From: Hirsutella rhossiliensis
Lineage: Eukaryota > Ascomycota > Sordariomycetes > Hypocreales > Ophiocordycipitaceae
NCBI RefSeq assembly: GCF_020360975.1
Contig: NW_025408675.1
Coordinates: 3,100,001 to 3,164,000 of the forward strand
Length of the DNA stretch: 64,000 nt
Reading direction: 5' to 3'
Positions 46,569 to 56,953 of this stretch are shown piece after piece; the first letter of the stretch is position 1, and each line of letters starts with the position of its first letter. The notes below the pieces were generated by a model that did not search any database, had not been told where the DNA came from, and worked only from the letters and a program-made list of their open reading frames with translations. The position numbers were made by a program, and so were the translations under genes.

Positions 46569-46748
46569 TATAAGAGTCTTTAACTATTATAGGTAATAGG
46601 CTTGCGCCTAAGCCGTATAGTTATATATAGAGGGCCGGATCCTATAAGTATAGGGGCGGGCTAGCCGCGTATAGAAGAGCTCTATATAGCTTATTAATAT
46701 TATCCTATAGACGGCACCTATATATATACCTCTACTTACTCCGTAATA
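46569..46748 (+). repeat. Gypsy E 3' LTR (180 bp)
   Basis: Matches 39,777-39,962 except for a 6-bp shortening of the GC palindrome (CTTGCGCCTAAG here) and scattered transitions. It is preceded by the purine-rich tract AAGAGAGGGCAT (46,555-46,568), a fair polypurine tract, and followed by AAGGG. Confidence 0.88.
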
Positions 46749-46753
46749 AAGGG

Positions 46754-47607
46754 ATTAATAAAAAAGGGCGTAAAACTCTATAGTAATCGTAAGTAAAAGA
46801 GTTAAAGAAGAAAAGAAAATAAAAGAAATAAGAGATATATATATATACTCTTTATATTATAGTTATACGGCCGATATATAAGCGATACTATAACGGTTAC
46901 TTAGCGGTAACTACTAGTATAATAACTATTAACGTTATAGAGCGTAGACTAACGTATACTTATATAAGCGTATACGCGCGATATATAACCGAAACTACCT
47001 CTCTTTTTAACCGAATATATATAGTATAGTAAAAGTAATATATATTTAAGATATAGCTAAGACGTCTATATAAGAAGGGAGATAATTATAAGAGCGCTAC
47101 TAAGAGGTATAGGCTAATAAAGTACTTAGGTACGTAGTACTAATATATTAGTAGGGTATTAGTAGGGAATCGTGCCTACCCTACTTATATATTATAGACT
47201 ACTCGCTATTTTAATAAAAGAGGAAAAATCCCTCTTCTTATAAGCTTTAGTCTTATAAAGAGGAGAATATAATATATATAGTATAGTACCTCTAGCTATC
47301 TCTACTACCTAACTAATCGTACCGTAATATATGTTCCCTTATATTTACCTTAAAGTATTAAGTATATAGTATATTAGTAGGATCTCTACTTAAGTTAATA
47401 TATTTAGTAAGAGCAGCGCGCCTAAAGGCTTTTTAGGAACGAATTTTTAGTATACGACTAGATATACTACTAGTAGTATATCCCGAAAGGATAAAGAAAT
47501 AAGGAACGATATACTTACGTATAACGCGATAAGGGTATATTTATATATAGCGGCTAAGGTAGCTATAGTAGGTCTTACGGATAAGACTAAAAGGAGGGGA
47601 GATATCG
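46754..47607 (+). other. 3' non-coding region of chromovirus D with polypurine tract
   Basis: It resumes the sequence broken by Gypsy E. It is A+T-rich, with no recognised coding frame. It ends in AAAAGGAGGGGAGATATCG (about 47,589-47,607), a good polypurine tract immediately before LTR-D. Confidence 0.55.
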
Positions 47608-48057
47608 TGTTATAACTACGGCTACTAGGCCGCTAATAGCCGACCGCGTTAAGTATATAATATGGTCTAATAGATAAATAGTCGGCACGACTATCTAATA
47701 GATATAGGATCGAGGGGATCGTAGAGATCTAAGTAATCTAGGATTAACGGGATTACTACGCTCTATACGATCTAACGTTAGGGATTATAGCTAGGCCTAT
47801 AATCTAAGGATAGTCTCTATAGGTATATATAGCTACCTACTTTTACTCCTTTAGATAGATAGCTCTCTAGCTTTTAATATAGATCTTTATTACGATTCTA
47901 TCTCTAATTCTAATTACCTAGTTATAGTCTATAGTCTACGACCTCCGACTTATTACTAACGTAATATACTTATTATTACTTAGACCACGCCCTATTATAT
48001 CTACTAATATAAACCCCTCGATAGGTTTATCCCTTAGGAATAATACCGGTCGTTATA
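47608..48057 (+). repeat. LTR-D, copy 3 (450 bp)
   Basis: Begins TGTTATAACTACGG, the only LTR-D copy that keeps its TG, and ends CCGGTCGTTATA. The last 290 bp match the copies at 1,990 and 9,408 closely. The first 160 bp are a divergent variant. A polypurine tract precedes it, so it is read as the 3' LTR of chromovirus D. The pentamers TATCG and CTATA on its two sides do not match. It cuts the MULE frame that starts at 48,058. Confidence 0.8.
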
Positions 48058-48760
48058 CTATAATACGCCTTAAACCTTATTTTTATTATAAGGGTTAAAT
48101 TTAATATAATAGGAATAATCGCTTAAGTAAAGATACTATAAAAACGCTTATATTACTATTATACTACTAAGAGCTTTAAAACGGATCTTTTAGTAGTTAT
48201 AATAAATATCTTTAATATAAAAGAACGCTATTAAAGGTTTAGCTTTATATAAGATAGTTAATATCTCTCGAGCTAATAGTGCTTTATATTAAGAGAGGTT
48301 CCGCTTAAGAGCTTACTATATATCGGTCCGCCGGCGATAAATATTATATATAAAGGGATTAAGGGAAGGCCTATAATTATAGCGATCCTTAGTAATATAA
48401 AAATCCTATTTCTAAGCTTCCTCGTTATATAATACTATTATAATAAAGCGGAAGGGGTAGTTAAGCTTTTAAGTAGAAGATTTATATAGCTTAGTACTTA
48501 AAGAAGCTTACTACGGGCTATAATCGTAAATAAAGAGGAGTCGTGTTATAATAGAGATATTATTAATATCTCGCTTATATATACTTAACCGCTTAATAAC
48601 CGCGGCGCCGTTCTCGTAGAGGAAGCCTTAAATAAAGTTATATACCTCGTCGTAGGTTTCGAAGCCTAGGGAAGGCGGTAAGAGCGGGATCGTGTCTTCG
48701 CGTTCTTAGTAAGCATCGCGGGCATCGTAGGCATTATTTAACGCATTAAGGAGGGAGAGA
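48058..48760 (-). pseudogene. MULE transposase, N-terminal part, RIP-mutated and truncated
   Basis: The minus strand from about 48,740 reads into ETYDEVYNFIxGFLYENGAA (about 48,595-48,655), then ASLSTKLYKSSTxKLNYPFR (about 48,430-48,505) and DFYITKDRYNYRPSLNPF (about 48,360-48,412). These correspond to the FAR1/WRKY-GCM1-type zinc-binding region common at the start of fungal Mutator-like transposases, which binds transposon ends. The AREILTILYKAKP segment (about 48,240-48,280) leads towards the DDE domain, which is missing because LTR-D begins at 48,057. His and Cys codons are partly turned to Tyr. Confidence 0.7.
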
Positions 48761-48779
48761 AGGGGGTCTATCGTAGCGC

Positions 48780-49010
48780 TGGTAGTGATAGCTTTAAATT
48801 TAGTATATGTGTATAGGTTGTGTGTGTGTGGGTTGTGTGTGCGGGTTATGGTGTGTGCGGGCGGGCGCAGGCGCGGGTGCGGGCATTTAGGCGGTACGGG
48901 TACTTGCCAGGCGCGCGCGGTATAAATAGGCGGGGCGGGCTGGCCTTAGTACGTATCTTAAAAATAGGTCGAGTGTGCAAACAGCAATATGCTATTGTGT
49001 AAATAGCAAT
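48780..49010 (+). other. GT/G-rich transition between RIP region and normal DNA
   Basis: About 48,805-48,880 is a TG/GTGTGTG-rich and then GCGGGC-rich tract, including a TATAAATAG at about 48,920. To the left CA/TG are almost absent; to the right they are normal. No gene is recognised. Confidence 0.6.
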
Positions 49011-50735
49011 ACTCATACTTAGGCCAAACGTGAGTGTCCAGTCTGAAGAGCGTAACGCATGGAATCCCTTTGTTTAACATCTGCTGATTCGGACGCATGA
49101 TAGCTTCTACTACTATTATAAGTAAATCAAATTCCCGAGACGTGACTCAAGTGGACGCGGGCATAACCTGCAGTGTTTCGCCTTGGGGTCGGCACCCTGG
49201 TCGGCTTGTAGCTTAACGACAGCTTGGTGCCCGCCCATAATAGCTGCGTCAGACTGTCTTGAAAATAGTCCAAGTTTGGTCATCGCGGGGAATCTCAACG
49301 GAGATGAGCACTTGCTAGTATTGTTGCTCTAACACGAGTTGCGAACAATTAATATTATCAGTCATAGCATTTCTAATTTCTTGTTTAGACAGCCACGATT
49401 CCGAGCGGAAGCAGTAAGGTTAACGCTTATACATGTATTAAACGTGAAGCAGCTTATTGTCTGCGTCATACGGCGCCAGTCAATGCCGGGTCCATGATAA
49501 ATGCTATCCACCCCGCTCGACTCGGGGCGCAAGCAGGGCTGCGGTGAGCTGCTTTTAATAAAATATGACACGTGCCAAGATCTTGTGATACATGCCAAGA
49601 AGCTACGGTGACCGTACCTTGCTTCAGAAGGGTGGAGAAAGAGGTCAGCCGTGGTCTACTTATACTATTAATGGCCCGCTACCTGGTGAGTCGCTCGTTA
49701 CCCCCAAGCTTCGTAGGCATTTCTTGGCATTTCCCATGCTTGGTTGCTTGCCACGTTGCTCTCTCGACTTGGGTGATTGCATGTAGTAGCTTCAACTTTA
49801 GGCCGCATAACCGACAAACTTGATCTTACTTCCTTTGTCATGGCTTGGAAAGCGGGCAAACACTGTAAACGCTTCGTATCTTAAATCTCAACGCTCTCTT
49901 AGCATCGACGCGCTTTCCCGCCAAGATTAAGCGTAGGGAGGGACGAGATCTCATCGAAAACACGAGTCGCAAGCTTCGCTCTCGTGGCTGCTTACCTACT
50001 AAGAGCCGTATGGCACGCACATGGGTTTCCTTGTGACAAACCAGCGAGTGATCTCCACAACGGCCCACTGCAAGTTTCGTCCGGCTCATAACTCTACTCC
50101 GCTTCCCCCTACTCCACACATACACGTTCCGGCCGCCTTCGCTCCTCGTGCATGAACTTCCTCCTGATCTTCGGGCTGGTTTCCCGCGGAAGCCCGACTC
50201 TCCTTCATCTTCGTCTAGTAAGCTAAATGGGCGCTGCTCCAGTCTTATTCTCAAAACCCCCGCCCTCCCTACGTTGTCTTTGAACTTGCAAACACCGTTT
50301 GTCCTATTCTGCAGCCCTCATCTTTTCTTCCTTTGTGCTTCCTGGTATTCTTGCATCTGGGTTTTATTTCAGGGCTGTGCCTTCTCATTTTACTCTATAC
50401 TGGCTTTTGGTCGGCTTTCCCATGTTCTGCTCTCTTGCTACTCGTTCTTGTCGGTCTGTAAGAATAGGCAGCTCCTCTTGCTAACGCTGGCTTCGGAGTC
50501 CGGTTGTTTTCGCCTCCTTCGCGTCTCTTCTCGACGCATTTCGCCGGTCGGCTTTTTCCCAACTCCCGATTCTTCCCCGAGAGCGTCCTGATCAAGTGCT
50601 TGTCGGCAAGCTATAGACGGCCGCCCAAAGTCCGCCTCACCTTGCAGGCCAAGGTCGAGAGATTTCACCGTTTTCGCTTGCTCCGCTTCGATCTACTCCG
50701 AACCCCCAGGCAGAACCGCTACTTGGTTGATCAAA
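49011..50735 (+). other. Non-RIPped intergenic stretch upstream of the antiporter gene
   Basis: Several overlapping open frames (longest about 147 codons at 50,148-50,591) occur on both strands, but none resembles a known protein or shows consistent codon bias, and they overlap each other. The last 600 bases are C/T-rich on the plus strand, as is common for fungal promoters and 5' leaders, and probably include the antiporter promoter. Confidence 0.5.
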
Positions 50736-52881
50736 ATGCCGAACCTCGACATTTCCGAACTTAACATTGTCCTTTCGGTGTTGGGTAGGAGCCGACACCC
50801 GACCTAAGTGTGATCTCTCTCCATCGACTGACTTTCATGCAAGGCATCTTTATTGTTCTGTATGGCATTATTTCGGTTAAGATCAAGCAGAAATGGTATC
50901 TTGGGGAAGCCTGTAAGTTGTGGATTACGCTGCCGCATCATCTTCCATTGCTGTACTAACTCTCTAGTACCGGCCGTCGCCCTCGGCATTGCTCTCGGCC
51001 CTATAGCTGCAAAGTTTCTCGACAGTGAGAGATGGGGCTCGGCGGAAAAGGGACAGACCGCAGAGATTACTCTGGTGCGTACTCCCAGACCCTGAGCTCT
51101 GCAAGCATCCTCATTATATTCTACTCTCAGGCTTCCCTCATCCACATTCTCCCGTCTCTCGTTGTTTAGAAGAAATATTTTCCTCCTTAAACCAACGTTT
51201 ATCAACGGAAACTGACTCTTCCATCAGGGTGTTACTCGAGTCATGATCGGGCTTCAGCTTGTTATCGCCGGCTATCAACTCCCCGCCAAGTACAATTTCA
51301 AGCGATGGAAGGAAATGACCATGTGTCTGCTCCCCATCATGACTATCATGTGGCTCTGTACCACCCTCTGCATGCTAGCCACGGTTCCTAAGGTTACCCT
51401 TCTGGCTGCCCTGGTCATTGGTTCATGCGTTACCTGCACCGACCCCATTCTTTCGCAGGCCATAGCCAAAGGTCCTTTTGCCGACAAGTTCGTCGCTCGT
51501 CCTCTTCGTGAGATCATCTCGTCCGAGGCCGGTGCCAATGATGGCTTTGGCTTTCCCTTCCTTATGCTTGCAGTCTACCTTATCCGCCATGCTGATATTC
51601 CTAGCGCGGGTGAGAAAAAGGAGGGCGCGGCCGCTGCCGCCGGCGAAGCCCTCCGTATGCTCTTTGCCCGCGAAGAGGAAGTTGGCCGTCTTGGTGGTGG
51701 TGTCGCCGTCGCTATGAAAAACTGGTTCCTCGAAACCTGGCTCTACATTGTTCTCTTATCTGTCGTGTATGGTGCCGTCGCAGGCTATGGGTCGTGCAAG
51801 GTCATAAAGTTTGCTCTACGGAGGTTGGTTTTCTCTTTTCTCTCGGGATCGCCCTTGCCTCTGCCGACCATGTTAACTAGTCCTCCATTTTTCGCTCCTT
51901 CAAATTTTCTAATACACAACGACAGGAGATATTAATGAGATGAGCTAACGTTGGAATTATAGAAAATGGATCGACGGCGAGTCATATCTGCTATTCCCGG
52001 CTGCTTTAGGCATGTTTCTCGTGGGCACCTGCGGAGCAATCGGAACAGACGATCTGTTGGCCTGCTTTGTTGCCGGCAATGCCCTTAACTGGGATGGTAA
52101 ATATCTCGAGGAAACGGAACAACGCCATGACGAAGTCAACTCTTGCATCGACGTCTTACTCAACTTTGGTGGCTTTATGTATATCGGAACCATCATGCCT
52201 TGGTCCGAGTTCAATGATCCTGACGGCACAGGCCTTACGTACGGCCGCCTGATACTCCTGGGCCTTATGATATTGGTCTTTCGTCGTATCCCTGCTATCT
52301 TGCTCTCCTATAAGCTTATGCCGGCTGTGGTAAAAGACTGGAAAGAGGCCCTCTTCATGGGCTACTTTGGTCCCATTGGCGCCGGCGCCGTTTTCTATCT
52401 GGAGCACAGCCGTCATTTGTTCCCCAAGGCCGGACAAGGCGACGAGGAGGAGAACGATCTTGCAAGGGCTATTGGCCCCGTGGTATATTGGCTCGTTCTC
52501 TTTTCTATTGTCGTTCATGGCCTTTCTATCCCAGGGTTGAATCTCATCTATAAATACACGGGAGTCAAGTCGATCCAGGACGACGCCGTTGAGATCCGCC
52601 GCGTCTCGATGCGGGTTGCAACGCCCCCAAACGCAGTTCAAGGGGGAAAAGATACCTTCATCGCCTATAACCGCTTTAGCAGACCCGTCTTTGATCCCTC
52701 CAGCCTTCCCGTTTCGGAAGATCGCAACAGATCCTTTGAAGAACATATGCCACGCAATAGCTATATGAGGGATGAAAAAGTCCCCCCGCCAGAGAACCAG
52801 TATAAGTGGAGGCTGTATCCAACACTTCGCGCCGAATCGGAGCGGAGCGAGAAGCAGCCGACCATTCGATACGCCCAATAG
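50736..52881 (+). CDS. Plasma-membrane Na+/H+ antiporter, Nha1/Sod2 type (579 aa, 5 exons)
   Basis: Exports Na+ (and probably K+/Li+) in exchange for protons at the plasma membrane. Exons: 50,736-50,784, 50,844-50,912, 50,968-51,074, 51,228-51,823 and 51,963-52,881. All introns are GT...AG with CTAAC-like branch sites in introns 2 and 4, and phases agree to give 579 residues. The start is chosen because MPNLDISELNIVLSVLG aligns with fungal Nha1 N-termini. Family motifs: YLGEA near residue 40, TDP with Asp147, the GANDG acidic pair Asn179-Asp180 used in ion binding, and GTDD with Asp303-Asp304. About a dozen hydrophobic segments end near residue 470. The cytosolic tail of about 110 residues is much shorter than in yeast Nha1. 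The frame is intact and shows no RIP. It lies about 2 kb from the RIP block. Confidence 0.9.
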
Positions 52882-53964
52882 AAACCGTTCAAAATTTACC
52901 GCCTCGGCGATCTAAAAGAGTCCAGCTGAGATGAAGCAGAGTGCATCACGATGTATGACGCGACCTTTTCGGCCGAGGCGGTGTTTCGTAACTAGGCGAG
53001 CGGCGGTATTCTGAGGACTCCAAGGAGAAGGGGAGCTAGGAATAAATCGTTCTCTTATTATAACATAAATAAAGTGCATTATAAATATCTCAGTCAGCAG
53101 TACCTCTCGTCGAGGGCAACAAACTATTCAGCGTTTTGCGGGGCCGAACGCAGCCAAGCCCCCATGCCCACATCAAGGGTAGGAGTCGATGTATTAATAA
53201 TACTGTAAGTTCAAGCTAGCAATACACGCCCATTGGCGCTGGTGAGACAGTCGCCCAGATTTGGATGCGGCATAATTAATTAGTCGATTTCGATTAAATA
53301 ATTCGCGAGCTGTAAGTCGAGACGAACAAAGGTTGCGTGGTCCGCTCGGACGCTACCCGCAAATTTCATAACCATTGTCATGGACCTTTGTCAGCGAAGT
53401 ACGGAGCCGAATATGCAATTGATTCGACTTATTTCCAGCGTCAGAATCGACCCCACACGAGGATCACAACCGATACACATCCCGCAAATCTACAACGTAC
53501 GTTTAGAATGCATTCTCCACCGTTTTTCACCTTCGCTGGGAGATGTCGCCAACGAGAACTCTGAGCCCGTTACTACGGGTTGCAGCCGGTGTAGGTGACT
53601 AACAGGGCATGATACAATTAAACATGACGGCAAGCCTATGGAGTTCCATGATGACAGCCCGAGAGTAAACAAACTCACGACTTCATCGATTACTGCGAAT
53701 CGTCCCATTTCCTCCAAGGCTCAGGTCCGAACGTACAATTCCGGCATGGGCTGCTGACACTCTTGGCAATGGCACTCAAAGTTGCATGATGCTTAACAGG
53801 GTTCAATGTGAGGGCATAACTGTCCAATATTTTTATGTCGAAAGGCCTCAGGCTATAGCCAACACATGTCGCAGTACGTCGACGCTAACATAGACCTCGT
53901 CATGGCTTTTGAGCGTCAGAGAACGCGCGGCGATTTAGAAAATGTCTGCGTAAGAGGCGGCATA
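52882..53964 (+). other. Intergenic region downstream of the antiporter gene
   Basis: Normal composition, with no recognised gene. An A/T-rich stretch at 53,040-53,085 (ATAAATAAAG) may hold the antiporter polyadenylation signal. Short open frames at 53,337-53,717 overlap on both strands and look accidental. Confidence 0.5.
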
Positions 53965-54303
53965 TATGGGGCTTTCATGTGTTTTTTTATATCATTACTC
54001 GCATGCAGCCTCTAGGGCCATGGCGAGGCTAATAGGGGCCTAGGCCCCTATTAGCAGTCCTAGCTAGCTATAGAGCCCGGGGGCTTACAACCAATTAGGG
54101 AGAGGGTAGCTATAAAGGCAAAGACAAAGGAAAGGTCAAATTGGTTCCTCCCACGCGGTGTTTTTCCCCCCTAAGGGCCCTAAGGCCCCTATGTTACTCC
54201 TTTTCGAGCCACTTAGCTGTCCCTATCTCTGTCTTAGCTAAGAAGGTTAGAAGGGCTTCCCTTCCTTCCTTAGAGCTATAGAGAAGAGGTAGGTTAAGGG
54301 CCC
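53965..54303 (-). repeat. Un-RIPped LINE-2 3'-end remnant (about 340 bp)
   Basis: Aligns over its length with 19,870-20,200 of the RIPped LINE-2. Where they differ, this copy mostly has C or G and the 20-kb copy T or A. For example GGCCATGGCGAGGC at 54,017-54,030 corresponds to GGCTATAGTAAGGC there. It holds part of the 3' end only, without the reverse transcriptase. CA and TG are kept. Confidence 0.85.
54028..54055. repeat. 28-bp perfect palindrome
   Basis: Left arm GCTAATAGGGGCCT, followed by its exact reverse complement. It lies in the LINE-2 3' remnant and could form a stem in the LINE RNA. In the 20-kb copy the palindrome has been destroyed by transitions. Confidence 0.9.
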
Positions 54304-54384
54304 GGCTTTCATGTTTAGAACATATTCGAAAATCCTATTCAGTGATAGCGAAAGGCCCCCTCCGGATAAAATAATTGAAGTATA

Positions 54385-54702
54385 GTGTATAAATCAACTC
54401 CCACCAAACTCGCAATGGAAACCGGGACCGCTAAATTAGTACACCGCTCTAGCGTTAAGCTACGAAATTATTACATCGTGGAGGAAATACCCGGTTACCC
54501 CCGAGAAGATTGGGAATATGGACGAGGCCGGATTTCTATCGGAGTCAACAGCTGTGGTCGTCGTTACCTAAACGAAAGACAGGTCATTATTGAGATCTCT
54601 GAAAATGGGGAGTCGGCCACTGCCATCGAGGCTATTTCAGCAGGTGCTAAGTTCATCCCGGCCTTCTCACTTCTGTCTGGACATATGTACATAAATTCAT
54701 GA
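54385..54702 (+). CDS. Small hypothetical ORF (105 aa)
   Basis: A frame of 105 codons with normal base composition and a balanced amino-acid content (for example YYIVEEIPGYPREDWEYGRG and GESATAIEAISAGAKFIPAF). No family is recognised and no membrane segment or signal peptide is evident. It may be an exon of a larger gene with the ORF at 54,854, or chance. Confidence 0.3.
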   Translation: MYKSTPTKLAMETGTAKLVHRSSVKLRNYYIVEEIPGYPREDWEYGRGRISIGVNSCGRRYLNERQVIIEISENGESATAIEAISAGAKFIPAFSLLSGHMYINS

Positions 54703-54853
54703 AAACAGATACGTACCTGGATTAGGCTCTGACGTGGCTATGCGACCTACTTCCACCGGTTACTCAAACGACGCAATTGATCCAGAATGGCTTCAACCTT
54801 TTTATAAGAGTCGTCAAAGACTCCGAGAAGCTCAAAAAGCCCCTTAATTCTCG

Positions 54854-55108
54854 ATGACCACGGCTCTCAGAATACAAGACAGTCCGTTTCTTACTTCAAC
54901 AAACATGACACAATTTCCTCTAGTAGGCCTCCGAATTTCACGTATGTGCGGTACCAACCTTAGATGTTATAGTTCTCAGGCAGTGAAGCGCTACCACGCC
55001 AAAGCGGTAGATTTTATCATCCGAGACCACCTTGTAAATACAGGCAAACTCGAATTCCTTTCATACATCCTGCGAGTACGACCACAAGCCTTCAAACAGA
55101 GTACCCTA
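54854..55108 (+). pseudogene. Hypothetical ORF interrupted by copia C2
   Basis: A frame from ATG 54,854 reads 85 codons (TNMTQFPLVGLRISRMCGTN, KRYHAKAVDFIIRDHLVNTG) up to the insertion point of C2. The last codons to 55,177 lie inside the C2 LTR. Rejoining the target site (…CCCTA|TTCCCTGG at 60,264) gives only about 15 further codons before a stop. There is no recognised family. Confidence 0.3.
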
Positions 55109-55377
55109 TATCGCACGGAGGATGAGCAAGTGGGCATAAAGATCAGGGACTGGAAGACTCTTGATTCTGCTATCTAAGGTGGGAAAGAGGCGAGATCTTT
55201 ATAGACTGCCTGAATATGAGAATGGAAGGGAATGGTAGTGAATGGAAGCATCTGATCGGATCATCTGGAAGCCACTGATGCGTTGATGATGCCTCCTAGA
55301 AGTTTCTGTGGGGAAATGTGAAACGGACTGTGCGAATAGGGGTCAGACTGTTGGAGGCTGATATCCTATGTGTGACA
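55109..55377 (-). repeat. C2 3' LTR (269 bp)
   Basis: The plus strand runs from TATCGCACGG to TGTGTGACA. It is two bases shorter than 59,988-60,258, through one G missing at each of two homopolymer sites (about 55,320 and 55,341). The internal side reads ACCTGGGGTA on the minus strand, a short purine-rich tract just before the LTR. Confidence 0.92.
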
Positions 55378-55425
55378 TACCCCAGGTTGTGCTGGCTAGT
55401 GGGCAGTGCAAACTGAAGAAAGAAA

Positions 55426-56953
55426 CTAGATCCCTAGCAACGTAGAGATATCGACGAGACCGAGTTGTTTGACGAAAGTAGCAAATTTCTGGCCTGGCAG
55501 AGCTTTGGTGAGGCCGTCTGCAATCATCTGGGAAGTAGGCGTATAAGTGAGCTTATAGAGGCCTTTCTCAAATGCCTGCCTAGCCCAACAGGTGTGGATG
55601 TCAACGTGACGAAGGGCTGTGCGGAGGCGTGGAATATCCTGTGTGACAAGACGAATGGTTTGAAGGTTGTCACATTGGATCGTCGGAATTCCATCAAGCT
55701 TAAGAGAGCTGCTCAAAGAGACGGAAGGTTGCAATAGTCTCTTTTTGCCGTGTGCGTGAGAGCAAGCAATTCAGCTTCTGTGGAAGAAGTGGTGACTGTA
55801 TCCTGTTTACCGGCTTTCCAAGCAATAGGGCCACCGAAGAGGGTAAGGATTGAACCCTGGGATGACTTGCGAGTCTCTTTATTATCAGCGAAAGCAGCGT
55901 CGGATGCGCTTTGGAAATCGCTATGATGTTGAGCGTGGAGCTGAGGAACAACATCCTCGTCGAGGCAGGGTTTTCCTGAAAACTGGATGGCGAGATACCT
56001 AGTGGCGTAAAGGTAATCGATCAGATGGTCTGCGAGCTTGGAGTGATGCTCGGAAGGGTTGTTGAGGAATTCAGCTAGTTTAGACGCTGGCTTGGCTATG
56101 TCCGAGCGGGTGATAGCTGCGGCGTAGTTCAGTGATCCAACTTTGCTCTGGTATAGCTGAATTTGGTCTGGAGAAGCCTGCCCTGTGTGCGGCTGGACTT
56201 CGTTGCACGGGAAAGGGGCTCCTCTGAAGTGGTCACGCCGTTCAAGGTCGAACCGTTGAACCATCCTTTCAATGTAGGAGTCTTGGCATAGCCAAAGCTT
56301 CCTGTTGGGTCTGTCACGCAGGACTCTGATACCAAGGAACCATTGTAATTCCCTTGGTCTGTCATCGCGTACTTCCTCTTGAGGGCTGCAACCATCTCAT
56401 CAGCTGCGTCCTCGTTTTCCTTGCGATAGAGGAAAACAATATCGTCAACGAAGAAGAAAACAGTGAGCCAGTCGTTCTGGAAGATGCAGGGTTCGTCGGG
56501 ACACTGTGTAAGACCAAGCTCTCTGAATGCAGCAGTGAGTTCCTTCTGCCAAAGAAGAGGGGACCGTCGGAGGCCATAGAGGGCTCGCATGAGGCGAAGA
56601 GCCCATCCCTGTCTGTAGTATCCGTCTGGGAAGGCTACATAGACCTCCTCCTCGTCTTCTAAGAGGGCGTTTGTGAAGGCATTAACTGCGTCGAGCTGTC
56701 GGGTCTCAAGGTCGAATTTGGCGGTGATGGCCATGAGAATCCGGAAAGAACGTCCTGCAAGGGTTGCTGCATAGGTGTCCTTGTCACCCAGCTGTTGAAG
56801 ATCTCCTCGAACACAAAGACGGGCTTTGAACTTTGTAAGAAAGCCATGCTTGTCGAACTTATACTTAAAGACCCAGGTAAGTGGCAAAGCTTGCCCGTGA
56901 CCTGGTCTCTGGGGACCGCTCTGAAGGTTCCTCTCTGTTGGAGTGCTTTCCAC
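55426..56953 (-). pseudogene. C2 pol: reverse transcriptase and RNase H
   Basis: The frame from 56,953 to 56,129 carries the reverse transcriptase: KARLCVRGDLQQLGD, RQLDAVNAFTNALLEDEE, MRALYGLRRSPLLW and the catalytic FFFVDDIVF with Asp-Asp at 56,441-56,446, all intact. RNase H continues in an overlapping frame (56,264-55,713: SKVGSLNYAAAITRSDIAKP, SSTEAELLALTH) and, after another shift, to the stop at 55,426 (QCDNLQTIRL, LRHVDIHTCWARQAFEKG, ADGLTKALPGQKF). Catalytic residues are retained. Only the frame is broken. Confidence 0.88.

Larger units (their letters stand above)
39777..46748 (+). mobile_element. Ty3/gypsy chromovirus Gypsy E (6,972 bp), RIP-mutated
   Basis: Complete element with short LTRs (186 and 180 bp) and target duplication AAGGG (39,772-39,776 and 46,749-46,753). 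The order gag, protease-like, reverse transcriptase, RNase H, integrase, chromodomain is that of chromoviruses. Between the chromodomain and the 3' LTR lie about 1.6 kb that include an alanine-rich frame on the opposite strand. CA/TG are nearly absent while CpG is plentiful. It is inserted in the 3' region of chromovirus D. A degraded second copy starts the window (1-1,989). Confidence 0.92.

Noticed and set aside
1..48780. Centromere
   Set aside because: A+T-rich nested retroelements are compatible with a fungal centromere, but sequence alone cannot show it; CENP-A mapping would be needed.
49116..50668. Several 60-147-codon open frames on both strands upstream of the antiporter
   Set aside because: They overlap each other in different frames, have no recognisable domains, and lie in a C/T-rich leader; chance openness in G+C-balanced DNA explains them.
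53337..53717. Overlapping ORFs of about 75 codons on both strands
   Set aside because: They have no similarity that I recognise and no context; treated as chance.
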